Assembly: GCF_041154745.1 (NCBI RefSeq)
Contig: NZ_AP031573.1
Location: forward strand, 3,534,001-3,598,000
Direction of reading: 5' to 3'
From: Flavobacterium sp. CFS9
GTDB taxonomy: Bacteria > Bacteroidota > Bacteroidia > Flavobacteriales > Flavobacteriaceae
Length of the DNA: 64,000 nucleotides
Made by a program: the position numbers and the translations under genes. Of the stretch, positions 54,710-63,179 are shown piece by piece. Below the pieces are notes generated by a model. The model was given only the letters and a program-made list of their open reading frames with translations, ran no database searches and had not been told where the DNA came from. Position 1 is the first letter of the stretch, and every line of letters begins with the position of its first letter.

Positions 54710-55336
54710 ATGAAAAGAGTAATTTTAAGCATCTCCGCGATGCTGTTTGTAGGAGCCGCATCTTTTGCGCAAGGTAACATGAGTGATGTGGACCAAACAG
54801 GTTTATTAAATGGTGCACTGGTAGTTCAGGTAGGAGCAACTAATAGCTCAGATGTTGACCAAATAGGTATTGCCAACGTTGCAATTGTAGGACAGTACGG
54901 AGATGATAACGAGTCTACTGTTGGACAATTAGGAGGAGGAAATGTTGCTATCGTAACACAAATCGGAGACAATAACGATTCTAGTATCACTCAGGGAATT
55001 TGGTTCGGTAATCTTGCAGTTACTACTCAAATTGGAGCTTACAACAATTCTGATGTGTTACAGATTGGTAACTTTAATACAGCTACTACTAATCAATTTG
55101 GTCTTGCCAATAACGCTTTGACTCTTCAATTCGGATATGGCAATACTGCATCTACCGATCAAATAGGATTGTTTAACAATGCAGCTACGCTACAATTAGG
55201 CTGGGACAACACCTCTAGTATTCAACAATACGGAGCTGGTAACTTTGCAGCTACTGCACAATTTGGAAATGATCATATGAGCACAGTTACTCAAACAGGT
55301 TTCTTAAATGGAAGTGTAGTAATTCAATCTAACTAA
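54710..55336 (+). CDS. csgA: Major curlin-like amyloid protein
   Basis: A 208-residue curli subunit. The signal peptide MKRVILSISAMLFVGAASFA is cut before QGN. The mature protein is about eight curlin repeats of 22 residues of the form SxxxQxGxxNxAxxxQxG (for example SDVDQIGIANVAIVGQYG and STVGQLGGGNVAIVTQIG), the Gln/Asn ladder that stacks into amyloid. It lacks Trp-rich gatekeepers but is Gly/Asn/Gln-rich. It heads the operon; a strong terminator directly after it (55353) suggests csgA is made in excess. Secreted through CsgG, guided by CsgE/F (known mechanism). Confidence 0.92.
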   Translation: MKRVILSISAMLFVGAASFAQGNMSDVDQTGLLNGALVVQVGATNSSDVDQIGIANVAIVGQYGDDNESTVGQLGGGNVAIVTQIGDNNDSSITQGIWFGNLAVTTQIGAYNNSDVLQIGNFNTATTNQFGLANNALTLQFGYGNTASTDQIGLFNNAATLQLGWDNTSSIQQYGAGNFAATAQFGNDHMSTVTQTGFLNGSVVIQSN

Positions 55337-55352
55337 GAATAAACCAGGAAAA

Positions 55353-55387
55353 GGAAGAACTTGAGCTATTAAGTTCTTCCTTTTTTT
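55353..55387 (+). terminator. Terminator between csgA and csgB
   Basis: GGAAGAACTT (55353-55362) pairs perfectly with AAGTTCTTCC (55371-55380), then TTTTTTT. The rest of the operon is beyond it, so it acts as an attenuator or the downstream genes have another promoter. Confidence 0.85.
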
Positions 55388-55402
55388 AAATTACAATAGG
55401 TC

Positions 55403-55882
55403 ATGAAACGTTTAGCCACTTTTTTATCCTTACTAATCACAGGGGTTTTATTCTCTCAGGTAATTGATGTGAATAGAAGTGACTATTTGTTAAATGAAAC
55501 ATACAATCGCAATCAGAATCAAACAGTAAATCAATACATCAAAAGCAGTAATATTGTTACTGTTACTCAAATTGGAAATTACAATCAAGCCAATTTGACC
55601 ATCATAAGTAATAATGCTTATGTTACCGCACAACAGACAGGCAACAACAACTACATGAATGTCTACAAAAATGCTGATGAAATCAATCAGTCCTACACAC
55701 AAACAGGCAATAACAATTATATAAGTGATTTTTCGATGTACTCACGCGGAATCACTTCCATGGGAATCAATCAGTATGGCAATAATTTATCGGTAATCAG
55801 TACCGGTTCAAATTCGATATCTAAAGATTTAATAATTAATCAAACGGGAAACTCGGGGACAATTTACATATTCAATCGCTAG
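55403..55882 (+). CDS. csgB: Minor curlin / nucleator-like protein
   Basis: A 159-residue protein with signal peptide MKRLATFLSLLITGVLFSQ. The mature part has degenerate curlin repeats (VTVTQIGNYNQANLTIIS, VTAQQTGNNNYMNVYKNADE, QTGNNNYISDF, INQYGNNLSVIS), more irregular than in csgA, and a non-repeat N-terminal stretch (NETYNRNQNQTVNQYI). A nucleator role is the usual assignment for the second curlin gene. It ends 4 bp before csgE, so these are translationally close. Confidence 0.8.
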   Translation: MKRLATFLSLLITGVLFSQVIDVNRSDYLLNETYNRNQNQTVNQYIKSSNIVTVTQIGNYNQANLTIISNNAYVTAQQTGNNNYMNVYKNADEINQSYTQTGNNNYISDFSMYSRGITSMGINQYGNNLSVISTGSNSISKDLIINQTGNSGTIYIFNR

Positions 55883-55886
55883 TGTC

Positions 55887-56621
55887 ATGAAAAAGTATTT
55901 GAACTTACTAATTGCATTTTTTGCTATTTTTTTTTCTGAATCAGGATTTTCTCAGGAAGTCCACATAGAAGTAAAAGCCAAAATAGAAGTAAAAGAAATA
56001 GAAAATTTACTTGCTATTACGGGAACTGCAGAAAACTTAAAATCGCAGTTTAAAAATATATCTTATAAATTGACTGTATTTAAAAAAAATAAAAAAAACT
56101 CGAATAAATCAAATAATGCTCAGGATGGCAGAGTCACATTAGAACCGATTCAAAAAGTTGAACTTTCTAAAACGCAAGTCAATTTTACACCAGACGATGA
56201 GATCATCATATTGCTATTGATTTTTGATGAAAAAAATGAATTGATAGGCAAAGACCGTGTTGTTTTTGGAGAAGATAAAGCAGCTGATGCCGGAAAACCA
56301 ATTCCTGTAGATGGAATTGAAATGATAGGGATCGTTGCTAATGATACCAAAACAAAACTGGGAAATGATTTTTATGATTTTTTTTATGCGCAATATTCAA
56401 AGCTAAGAATTAATACAACTAAAATCGTGACCGTTCAAGAGGAATTGACTTTTGGGCGTACAACAAAAATTACTATTCTGATAGATGGAGAAATAGTGGA
56501 AGAATTTATTTCGCGTCCGGACGAAGATTTTTTAAAATACATGGCAGAATCTGCTGCATCAAAGGCATTTAAGTATTTTAAAGACATCGAAAAACAGAAT
56601 AAAATAATAACTCAGTATTAA
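55887..56621 (+). CDS. csgE: CsgE with an N-terminal CsgH-like domain
   Basis: A 244-residue exported protein (signal peptide MKKYLNLLIAFFAIFFSESG, cut near FSQ). Residues about 135-244 are CsgE: GIEMIGIVANDTKTKLGNDF, YDFFYAQYSKLRI, ITILIDGEIVEEFISRPDED and AFKYFKDIE. Residues about 25-130 are extra compared with E. coli CsgE (129 aa) and resemble CsgH: ENLLAITGTAENLKSQFKNI, ISYKLTVFKKNKKN, NNAQDGRVTLEPIQKVELSK, KTQVNFTPDDEIIILLLIFD. CsgH is a chaperone that blocks premature amyloid in alphaproteobacteria (family knowledge). CsgE caps the CsgG pore. The CsgH resemblance was judged by eye. Confidence 0.75.
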   Translation: MKKYLNLLIAFFAIFFSESGFSQEVHIEVKAKIEVKEIENLLAITGTAENLKSQFKNISYKLTVFKKNKKNSNKSNNAQDGRVTLEPIQKVELSKTQVNFTPDDEIIILLLIFDEKNELIGKDRVVFGEDKAADAGKPIPVDGIEMIGIVANDTKTKLGNDFYDFFYAQYSKLRINTTKIVTVQEELTFGRTTKITILIDGEIVEEFISRPDEDFLKYMAESAASKAFKYFKDIEKQNKIITQY

Positions 56622-56709
56622 TAAATAACTCAATATTAATAAACGAGAAGTAATTTTTTGTAGAGGAGTTTTTCTTTTTTTTTAATGTAGGAAACTAAAT
56701 AACAGCAAT

Positions 56710-57159
56710 ATGAAAAATTTAATTTCATTCGTATTTGTGTTGGGTTTTTGTACTGTTTCTTTCGCACAGGATCTTGCTTATAAGCCTGTAAATCCAGCTT
56801 TTAATGGTGGTGAAACTTTTAATTATCAATGGTTGCTCAGTTCTGCGCAGGCACAAAATGATTTTAAAGAAGACAATACAAACGCATACAAACAGCCGAC
56901 AGATCTGGAGCGTTTTAAAAGCACTTTAAATAACCAGTTGCTCAATAGAATTTCAAATTCATTATTTGATAGTCAATTTGGGTCTGGTACAGGCTCTGGT
57001 GGGGGTACCGGAGGCGGTACCGGCGGAGGACTTACCCCTGGTAATTATGTCTTCGGAACACTGTCTGTGGATATTTACAATTCTAACTTAGGAATGGTTG
57101 TCAATATTCTGGATATTGAAACTGGCGAGCAAACGCAAGTTATTATACCGGGTAAATAG
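56710..57159 (+). CDS. csgF: Curli assembly protein CsgF
   Basis: A 149-residue exported protein, signal peptide MKNLISFVFVLGFCTVSFA. The start of the mature protein, QDLAYKPVNPAFNGGETFNY, is the CsgG-binding segment typical of CsgF; NYQWLLSSAQAQNDFKEDN follows. An inserted Gly/Ser/Thr-rich linker (about 95-113, GGGTGGGTGGGLTPGN) precedes the C-terminal domain (YVFGTLSVDIYNSNLGMVVN). CsgF couples secretion to nucleation at the cell surface. Lies between csgE and csgG. Confidence 0.9.
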   Translation: MKNLISFVFVLGFCTVSFAQDLAYKPVNPAFNGGETFNYQWLLSSAQAQNDFKEDNTNAYKQPTDLERFKSTLNNQLLNRISNSLFDSQFGSGTGSGGGTGGGTGGGLTPGNYVFGTLSVDIYNSNLGMVVNILDIETGEQTQVIIPGK

Positions 57160-57219
57160 TCTGGTATTCGATTTTTATAAAAAGTAAGTTCATGTTTTAT
57201 TATTTAAAAATAACTAATT

Positions 57220-58593
57220 ATGAATAAAACTCTCCTTTTTCTACTGTTAATAACCTGCCTACTCTCAGGATGTGGCGCGTATTTTAATCAACCCGTAGGA
57301 GTTCAGAAGGCTGTTTTTGGAGAAAACACTTCTGCAACTGAACACTTAGTCGGTATGCCAAAACCAAAAGAACAGATTGTGGTAGGGGTATATAAATTTA
57401 AAGACCAGACAGGTCAATACAAAGCGACTGAAGCAGGAAGCACATTTAGCACAGCAGTTACTCAGGGTGCTACTTCTATTTTAATAAAAGCACTTCAGGA
57501 CTCAAAATGGTTTGTTCCAATAGAACGTGAGAATCTGGGAAATTTATTAAACGAACGAAACATTATCCGGTCTACACGTCAGGAATATGAAGCGAAAAAA
57601 GAAGGCGGTGAAACGGCACTGACTCCTCTGTTATTTGCAGGAGTTTTGTTAGAAGGCGGTATTATTTCCTATGATACTAATATTATTACCGGAGGTTTTG
57701 GAGCCCGATATTTTGGCGCCGGAGGCTCTACGCGATACAGACAAGATCGGGTTACGGTATATTTAAGATTGGTTTCCACTTCAAATGGAAAAATACTAAA
57801 CACTGTTTACGTTTCTAAGACAATCTTATCACAAAGTATAGACGCCAGTCTATTTCGATACGTAAATCTAAACCGACTTTTAGAAGTAGAAACCGGTTTT
57901 ACCAGAAATGAACCCATTCAGCTGGCAGTTACCGAAGCTATAGAAAAAGCCGTTGAAGGCCTTATTGTAGAAGGAATCAAAGGCAAGCTTTGGGAAGTGA
58001 ATGCGCCTCAAAATCAAATCGATGCTTTTGTATCAGCCTATGATAAAGAAAAAAGCGAAGCCGATCTGGCACAATTATACGATAGAAATTTAGAAGACAA
58101 AAGAGGTCGTTTTGGGATAGAGCTTTCCGGTGGGACAACTATTATACAAGGCGATTATAAAAGTCCTGAGCCGCGTCCAATGGCCAGGGGAGCAGTGAAA
58201 TATTTTTTCACTCCGGCTTTTAATGTAAGCGCTTCAACCAATGCATTCAAAATTCAGAATAAAGGGAAAGAGGATTATGGGTATATCTCTACAGATCTCA
58301 ATCTCGAATTCACCATATTACCTCGCGATATTCTGACACCGTTTGTTTATGGCGGCTACGGATTTGAATTTAATAAGGCCTACAAAAATTTCCATAGTAA
58401 AGTTCAGTTTGGAGGCGGTTTAGAATATATGGCTACCCGTAGTTTAGGAGTAAAATTATTCGGAGAATATAATGTGGCCTTTAGCGACAATGTTGATTAC
58501 ATTATAAGAGGTAAAAGAGATGATTATTACTGGAAACTTGGTTTGGGACTCACTTATTACTTCCCAAAAAGTTTCAAGCACAAGAAAAAATAG
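57220..58593 (+). CDS. csgG: CsgG secretion channel with C-terminal barrel-like extension
   Basis: A 457-residue outer-membrane lipoprotein; the lipobox ends in LLSGC at Cys18. The CsgG core (about 20-280) has VGVYKFKDQTGQYK, TQGATSILIKALQDSKWF, LLNERNIIRSTRQEYE, GGIISYDTNIITGGFGARYF, TVYLRLVSTSNGKILNTVYV and IQLAVTEAIEKAVEGLIVEG. E. coli CsgG stops near here (277 aa). The extra 170 residues (RGRFGIELSGGTTIIQGDYK, FTPAFNVSASTNAFKIQ, GLGLTYYFPKSF) are strands of an outer-membrane barrel-like domain. Bacteroidota CsgG proteins are often longer, so this may be lineage-typical. It exports CsgA and CsgB. Confidence 0.93.
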   Translation: MNKTLLFLLLITCLLSGCGAYFNQPVGVQKAVFGENTSATEHLVGMPKPKEQIVVGVYKFKDQTGQYKATEAGSTFSTAVTQGATSILIKALQDSKWFVPIERENLGNLLNERNIIRSTRQEYEAKKEGGETALTPLLFAGVLLEGGIISYDTNIITGGFGARYFGAGGSTRYRQDRVTVYLRLVSTSNGKILNTVYVSKTILSQSIDASLFRYVNLNRLLEVETGFTRNEPIQLAVTEAIEKAVEGLIVEGIKGKLWEVNAPQNQIDAFVSAYDKEKSEADLAQLYDRNLEDKRGRFGIELSGGTTIIQGDYKSPEPRPMARGAVKYFFTPAFNVSASTNAFKIQNKGKEDYGYISTDLNLEFTILPRDILTPFVYGGYGFEFNKAYKNFHSKVQFGGGLEYMATRSLGVKLFGEYNVAFSDNVDYIIRGKRDDYYWKLGLGLTYYFPKSFKHKKK

Positions 58594-58679
58594 TTCACCG
58601 ATACAATGTGAAAGAACAATATTTTTTCAATAACAAATAGAGAAAAAGTCAATATAAGTTTAACAAAATCAAGACCGCT

Positions 58680-60167
58680 ATGAAAATAGGACTAAAAATA
58701 TTGATATGCTTTATGCTTTTGATTTCTTGTAGTGAAGATCAAGTTGATGAAACAGGAACAGGAGCAGTAAAAGGAAGAGTAGTAGATGCCCGAACATATG
58801 AAGGAATAGAAAATGCACGTATTTCTTCAAGCCCAACTACAAGTACTGTATTTTCGGATAAAGACGGGTATTTTGAAATAGATCAAATAACATTGGGGAA
58901 ATATTCTTTTCAGGCCCAGAAAGATGGTTTTACCGCCAGATTTGAGCCTGCCACTGTTGAAAAAGACATAACATCTCAGATTATTTTTGAGTTACAAGTC
59001 TCTACTGCCAACAACAAACCACCAGATGTTCCCCTATTAACTGCACCTACAGACAATGCTACAGGACAGCCGTTAACAGTAGATTTAACCTGGACGGCAA
59101 AAGATCCGGAATCAGATCCGATGACCTATACTGTTACAGTGAAAAACGGAACAACAGACGAGACTAAAACCTATGCCAGCTTAAAAGATACAAAACTTAC
59201 CATTTCTGGTTTAAGTTTTAGTACAAAATACTATTGGCAGGTAACCGTAGATGATGGAATTAATAAACCAATAAATAGTGTCACAAACTCCTTTACGACT
59301 TTAGCATTTCCAAATCCGAGATATTTGTATGTTAAAAAAGTAAAAAATAACAATGTCATTTATACAGCCGATGAATCCGGAAACGAACTTCAGTTATCAT
59401 CTGCCGAAGTAAACAGTTACAGACCGAGAAAAAATTTAAGCATCAACAGAATTGCTTATATAAGTTCTGACGGATCATTAAACCAAATTTTTACAATGAA
59501 TCCTGATGGTACTGATGTCAAAAAAATTACAAACTTTATACCTATAGCAGGATTTAATATGGAGTATGTTAATTATAGCTGGAGTACCAACGGAAGACAA
59601 ATTATTTATCCAAATTTTGACAGATTGTACCGTATTGATTCTGACGGATCGGGATTGATTCAATTGTTTAAAACACCAAATGGAAAATTTATTTCAGAAT
59701 GTGAATGGAGTCAGGACGGGTCACAAATTGTACTTAAAGTAAATGATATGTCGGGTTATAATGTTGAAATATATGTTATTAATACTGCCGGAGACATATT
59801 GTATCAGGTACTTTCCGGAGTGACAGGTGCAGCAAGCGGTCTTAGTATTTCTGTAGACAATAGTAAAATTGCCTATACGAGAGATGTTTCAGGATTTGAA
59901 AATTCGACTTACAGACGATTAGACTCCAGAATATTTATTTATACAGCTGCGGACAATACTTCAACCGAATTAGCAAGTCAAAAACCAAATGGATTTAATG
60001 ATCTGGATGTAAAATTCTCTCCAAATGAAGCAGAGCTGATTTATGTCAATACATCAAATGATGGTTTATCAGCCAACACGATACAAAAAGTTACTATTTC
60101 CAGCAGCAATAGTAATGGTTCGAGAACAACACTATTCCAGAACGCCTCAATGCCGGATTGGAGGTAA
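58680..60167 (+). CDS. Curli-operon lipoprotein: CarboxypepD_reg, FN3 and PD40 propeller
   Basis: A 495-residue lipoprotein: MLLISCSEDQVDET places the lipid Cys near residue 17. Domains in order: a CarboxypepD_reg-like beta sandwich (about 26-100; GAVKGRVVDARTYEGIENAR, GYFEIDQITLGKYSFQAQ), a fibronectin type III domain (about 110-208; PLTVDLTWTAKDPESDPMTY, STKYYWQVTVDDGINKP), and a TolB/PD40-type beta-propeller (about 215-495; IFTMNPDGTDVKKITNF, ECEWSQDGSQIVLKV, KFSPNEAELIYVNTS). It lies 86 bp after csgG, with the terminator only at 60213. It is probably a surface-bound curli accessory. Not in E. coli csg operons. Confidence 0.75.
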   Translation: MKIGLKILICFMLLISCSEDQVDETGTGAVKGRVVDARTYEGIENARISSSPTTSTVFSDKDGYFEIDQITLGKYSFQAQKDGFTARFEPATVEKDITSQIIFELQVSTANNKPPDVPLLTAPTDNATGQPLTVDLTWTAKDPESDPMTYTVTVKNGTTDETKTYASLKDTKLTISGLSFSTKYYWQVTVDDGINKPINSVTNSFTTLAFPNPRYLYVKKVKNNNVIYTADESGNELQLSSAEVNSYRPRKNLSINRIAYISSDGSLNQIFTMNPDGTDVKKITNFIPIAGFNMEYVNYSWSTNGRQIIYPNFDRLYRIDSDGSGLIQLFKTPNGKFISECEWSQDGSQIVLKVNDMSGYNVEIYVINTAGDILYQVLSGVTGAASGLSISVDNSKIAYTRDVSGFENSTYRRLDSRIFIYTAADNTSTELASQKPNGFNDLDVKFSPNEAELIYVNTSNDGLSANTIQKVTISSSNSNGSRTTLFQNASMPDWR

Positions 60168-60212
60168 AATACTAAAAACTCAATTTTTGATAACCAATTT
60201 TATAGAAAAAAA

Positions 60213-60245
60213 CCGGCAGTGCCTAAAAGCCTGCCGATTTTTTTT
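60213..60245 (+). terminator. Terminator at the end of the curli operon
   Basis: CCGGCAG...CTGCCG stem with an inner GC/GC pair, followed by a run of T at 60238-60245. Confidence 0.8.
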
Positions 60246-60289
60246 GCGAATCAGACATACGAATCAATCAAAGAATTAAAAAAAGGGAT

Positions 60290-60297
60290 TATCTTTG
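60290..60297 (+). promoter_or_regulatory. -7 box for purM
   Basis: TATCTTTG, 26 bp before the ATG at 60324. It supports that start over the longer frame that would begin in the terminator of the curli operon. Confidence 0.5.
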
Positions 60298-60323
60298 CAC
60301 CACATCAACACAAACTAAGTTTC

Positions 60324-61502
60324 ATGAGTTCAGATTCTAGCAAAAGGTACGCACAAAGAGGTGTTTCGGCATCGAAAGAAGACGTACACAACGCCATAAA
60401 AAATATTGACAAAGGTTTATTCCCACAGGCATTTTGTAAAATTGTACCTGATTATTTAACGCAAGACCAGGAGCACTGTTTGATTATGCATGCCGACGGT
60501 GCCGGTACAAAATCATCATTAGCCTATATGTACTGGAAAGAAACCGGTGATATTTCGGTTTGGAAAGGAATTGCTCAGGACGCTTTAATCATGAATATTG
60601 ATGACTTATTGTGTGTAGGAGCAACCGATAATATTTTGCTTTCTTCAACAATTGGAAGAAACAAAAACTTAATCCCTGCTGAGGTTATTTCAGCAATCAT
60701 CAACGGTACAGAAGAATTAATCAACGAACTAAAATCGTTTGGAGTAACCATTCATTCAACAGGAGGAGAAACTGCCGATGTTGGTGACGTTGTCCGTACT
60801 ATTATTGTAGATTCTACGGTAACGGCACGCATGAAACGCAGCGATGTGGTAGATAATGCCAACATAAAAGCCGGTGACGTAATTGTTGGTTTGGCTTCTT
60901 TTGGACAGGCAACTTACGAGAAAAGCTATAACGGGGGAATGGGAAGTAACGGATTAACCTCTGCCCGTCACGATGTTTTTGGAAAATACCTGGCAGCAAA
61001 ATACCCGGAGAGTTATGATGCAGCGGTACCCGAAGAATTAATCTATTCAGGTCAGGTAAATTTAACCGATGCTGTCGAAAACAGTCCGATAAATGCAGGA
61101 CAGCTGGTACTTTCTCCAACCAGAACGTATGCACCAATTATCAAGAAAATCTTAGATACCTATACACCGGCTGATATTCACGGAATGGTACATTGCAGTG
61201 GAGGAGCTCAGACAAAGATTTTACATTTCGTTCAGAACTTACACATTATAAAAGACAATTTATTTCCGGTTCCGCCATTGTTCCAATTAATTCAGGAGCA
61301 ATCTAAAACCGACTGGAAAGAAATGTATCAGGTTTTCAATTGCGGTCACCGTATGGAGCTTTATGTTCCCGAAAATATTGCACAAGATATTATTGCCATT
61401 TCAAAATCATTCAATGTCGATGCACAAATCGTAGGTAGAGTGGAAGCAGCAGACACTAAAAAGCTTACCATTACCAGCGAGTACGGAACATTCGAATATT
61501 AA
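60324..61502 (+). CDS. purM: Phosphoribosylformylglycinamidine cyclo-ligase (AIR synthetase)
   Basis: Fifth step of purine synthesis: FGAM + ATP to AIR. The start at 60324 gives MSSDSSKRYAQRGVSASKED; 392 residues, longer than E. coli PurM (345), as usual in Bacteroidota. Motifs: HADGAGTKSSLAYM (N-terminal ATP/substrate loop), AQDALIMNIDDLLCVGA, STGGETADVGDVVRTIIV (Gly-rich loop), GLASFGQATYEKSYNGGMGS and DIHGMVHCSGGAQTKILHF. The box at 60290 gives a short leader. A Flavo-1-like RNA follows it on the opposite strand. Confidence 0.93.
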   Translation: MSSDSSKRYAQRGVSASKEDVHNAIKNIDKGLFPQAFCKIVPDYLTQDQEHCLIMHADGAGTKSSLAYMYWKETGDISVWKGIAQDALIMNIDDLLCVGATDNILLSSTIGRNKNLIPAEVISAIINGTEELINELKSFGVTIHSTGGETADVGDVVRTIIVDSTVTARMKRSDVVDNANIKAGDVIVGLASFGQATYEKSYNGGMGSNGLTSARHDVFGKYLAAKYPESYDAAVPEELIYSGQVNLTDAVENSPINAGQLVLSPTRTYAPIIKKILDTYTPADIHGMVHCSGGAQTKILHFVQNLHIIKDNLFPVPPLFQLIQEQSKTDWKEMYQVFNCGHRMELYVPENIAQDIIAISKSFNVDAQIVGRVEAADTKKLTITSEYGTFEY

Positions 61503-61598
61503 TATTTTTTGAGTTACAAAAGTTCAAAGGTTCTGAGTAGCAAAGGTTTCTATACCGGAGTTTACAACAGAGCCTTTTTTATTAATCATTAGCTTTTT

Positions 61599-61678
61599 TA
61601 GGAGCTAATCCCGCTATTCGTTACAATCTTTTGTGCCGAACCCCGTCACAAAAGGATTTTTACTGCTATCGGGGCTAA
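61599..61678 (-). ncRNA. Flavo-1-like structured RNA, second copy
   Basis: On the minus strand: TAGCCCCGATAGCAGTAAAA at the beginning and AGCGGGATTAGCTCCTAAAA at the end, as at 11889-12000. The internal hairpin here is CCTTTTGTGACGGGGTTCGG with its partner CACAAAAGATT; the sequence differs from that of the first copy but the pairing is kept. It is antisense to no gene and lies between purM and the 61694 gene. Confidence 0.6.
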
Positions 61679-61693
61679 AAAAAACATCAAGCT

Positions 61694-62050
61694 ATGTATG
61701 AATTACTTTTTTGGAGATATTTAGAAGAGGTTTATCTGAACCATCATGAAGTTTATGAAGCCCTTGTAGAAAAAGAAGAAGTAGAAGGTCTTGCAGCACT
61801 TCCCGTTGAGGTCATCATGAACAGAATCAATTCCGTTTTTTCCCAATGGGAACGAGTGGACGAAAACAGCTGGAAAAATAACAAAGGAAAAGGAGCTTTT
61901 CAGGTAATTACAACATCCCAAAGCATCAAAATTGATTGTTACGGAACCGAAGGAAAAACCATGAATACACTGGTTTCCCTGATGGAAGAATTCAAGTGTC
62001 CGTTATACGATCCGCAAGTTCCCGAGCGCTATGACGAAATGAATGAATAA
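61694..62050 (+). CDS. Conserved hypothetical protein, 118 aa
   Basis: A small soluble acidic protein: MYELLFWRYLEEVYLNHHEV is followed by a helical region, then a mixed alpha/beta half (WKNNKGKGAFQVITTSQSIK, CYGTEGKTMNTLVSLMEEFK, CPLYDPQVPERYDE). It looks well conserved in form, a type I know from flavobacterial genomes as an unannotated conserved protein near purM, but I cannot name it. It has no signal peptide or membrane segment. Downstream of the Flavo-1-like element. Confidence 0.6.
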   Translation: MYELLFWRYLEEVYLNHHEVYEALVEKEEVEGLAALPVEVIMNRINSVFSQWERVDENSWKNNKGKGAFQVITTSQSIKIDCYGTEGKTMNTLVSLMEEFKCPLYDPQVPERYDEMNE

Positions 62051-62168
62051 ACGATCAATTTTGTAAAACTTTGCGAATCTCTGTGCAAAACTTAATGTCT
62101 CTCTGTGAAATAGTTTTTAGATAAAGTAAATAGAAGACTTTATAGTGAGCAGCTCAAAAAAAGAATTC

Positions 62169-62726
62169 ATGACCACATCAAATTTTAATTTTTCAGACAC
62201 TATTATTTTAGAAAACGATTCTGTTTTATTACGCCCTTTGCAAGAATCAGATGTCGATAATTTATTGGAAATTTCTGTTAACGAACCCGAAACCTGGAAA
62301 TACTCTTTAGTAGGTGCGGACGGAAAAGAAAATTTGATCAATTATATCCAACTGGCAATAAAAGGACGAGAAAATCAAAAAGAATTTCCGTTTATCGTTT
62401 TCGATAAAAAGACACAAAAATATGCAGGTTCAACACGTTTCTACGACATGATTCTGGAATACAAAACACTACAGCTGGGATATACCTGGTACGGATCGGC
62501 TTTTAGAGGAACAGGGCTTAATAAACATTGTAAATTTTTATTGCTGCAATTTGCCTTTGAAACCCTTGGTGTGGAGCGCGTAGAGTTTCGTGCCGATAAT
62601 AATAATGAACGCAGTATTGCCGCCATGAAAAGTATCGGATGTAAGGTTGAAGGCGTTTTACGGAGTCACATGCCTACTGCCAATAGTGATGTACGCCGTG
62701 ATTCTATTGTGTTGAGCATCCTGTGA
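62169..62726 (+). CDS. GNAT-family N-acetyltransferase (RimJ-like)
   Basis: A 185-residue acetyltransferase. The ATG at 62169 (MTTSNFNFSDTIILENDSVL) is preferred over a GTG 8 codons upstream (MSSSKKEF) because strand 1 follows directly; either could be used. Fold landmarks: VLLRPLQESDVDNLLEISVN, ETWKYSLVGADGKE, the acetyl-CoA loop region GYTWYGSAFRGTGLNKHCKF, then NNERSIAAMKSIGCKVEGVL. RimJ/RimL-like members acetylate ribosomal proteins or small molecules; the substrate here is unknown. No signal peptide. Confidence 0.9.
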   Translation: MTTSNFNFSDTIILENDSVLLRPLQESDVDNLLEISVNEPETWKYSLVGADGKENLINYIQLAIKGRENQKEFPFIVFDKKTQKYAGSTRFYDMILEYKTLQLGYTWYGSAFRGTGLNKHCKFLLLQFAFETLGVERVEFRADNNNERSIAAMKSIGCKVEGVLRSHMPTANSDVRRDSIVLSIL

Positions 62727-63179
62727 AACGAATGGTTTGATGAGGTAAAAGAAAATCTAAAAAGTAAGCTTTAAAAAGAAATACAAGTTTTAAACGAAAA
62801 AAATAAGTTTAAAAAAGAGGCGCTAGCCTCGGCCCATATTGTAAGGCCGGATTTTAACCCGGTTTAAACGTAGCATAAGAACAAAAGAAGAACCATAGGT
62901 TCGACCGATTTTGCAAAGCGATTGTGATTTTTAATTCGTTAAAAAAAATGCGTTGTAATATGTACCGTTCCTCCAGAACTCTTGAATATGTTGTATGATT
63001 TTTTCGACGAATTTGAATCCGTTGCCATAAATATGCCGTTCCTACGGAACTCCTGAATGTTTTTTATAATTTTTTCAACGGATTGAAATCCGTTGCTATA
63101 AATATATCGTTCCTCCGGAACTCATGAATGCAATTCATACTCCATAATTCACAACTCATAACTCATAACTCCCCATTTA
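62727..63179. repeat. Gene-free stretch with REP-like copy D (reverse, tandem)
   Basis: Bases 62818-63130 contain at least three units of the REP-like family in reverse orientation compared with copies A-C. Seen: GTTCCTACGGAACTCCTGAA and GTTCCTCCGGAACTCATGAA hairpins, and CAACGGATTGAAATCCGTTG. A hairpin-rich start (GAGGCGCTAGCCTC at 62817-62830, GGTTCGACC) resembles the decorated ends of copy A. No coding frame is credible. Confidence 0.75.
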
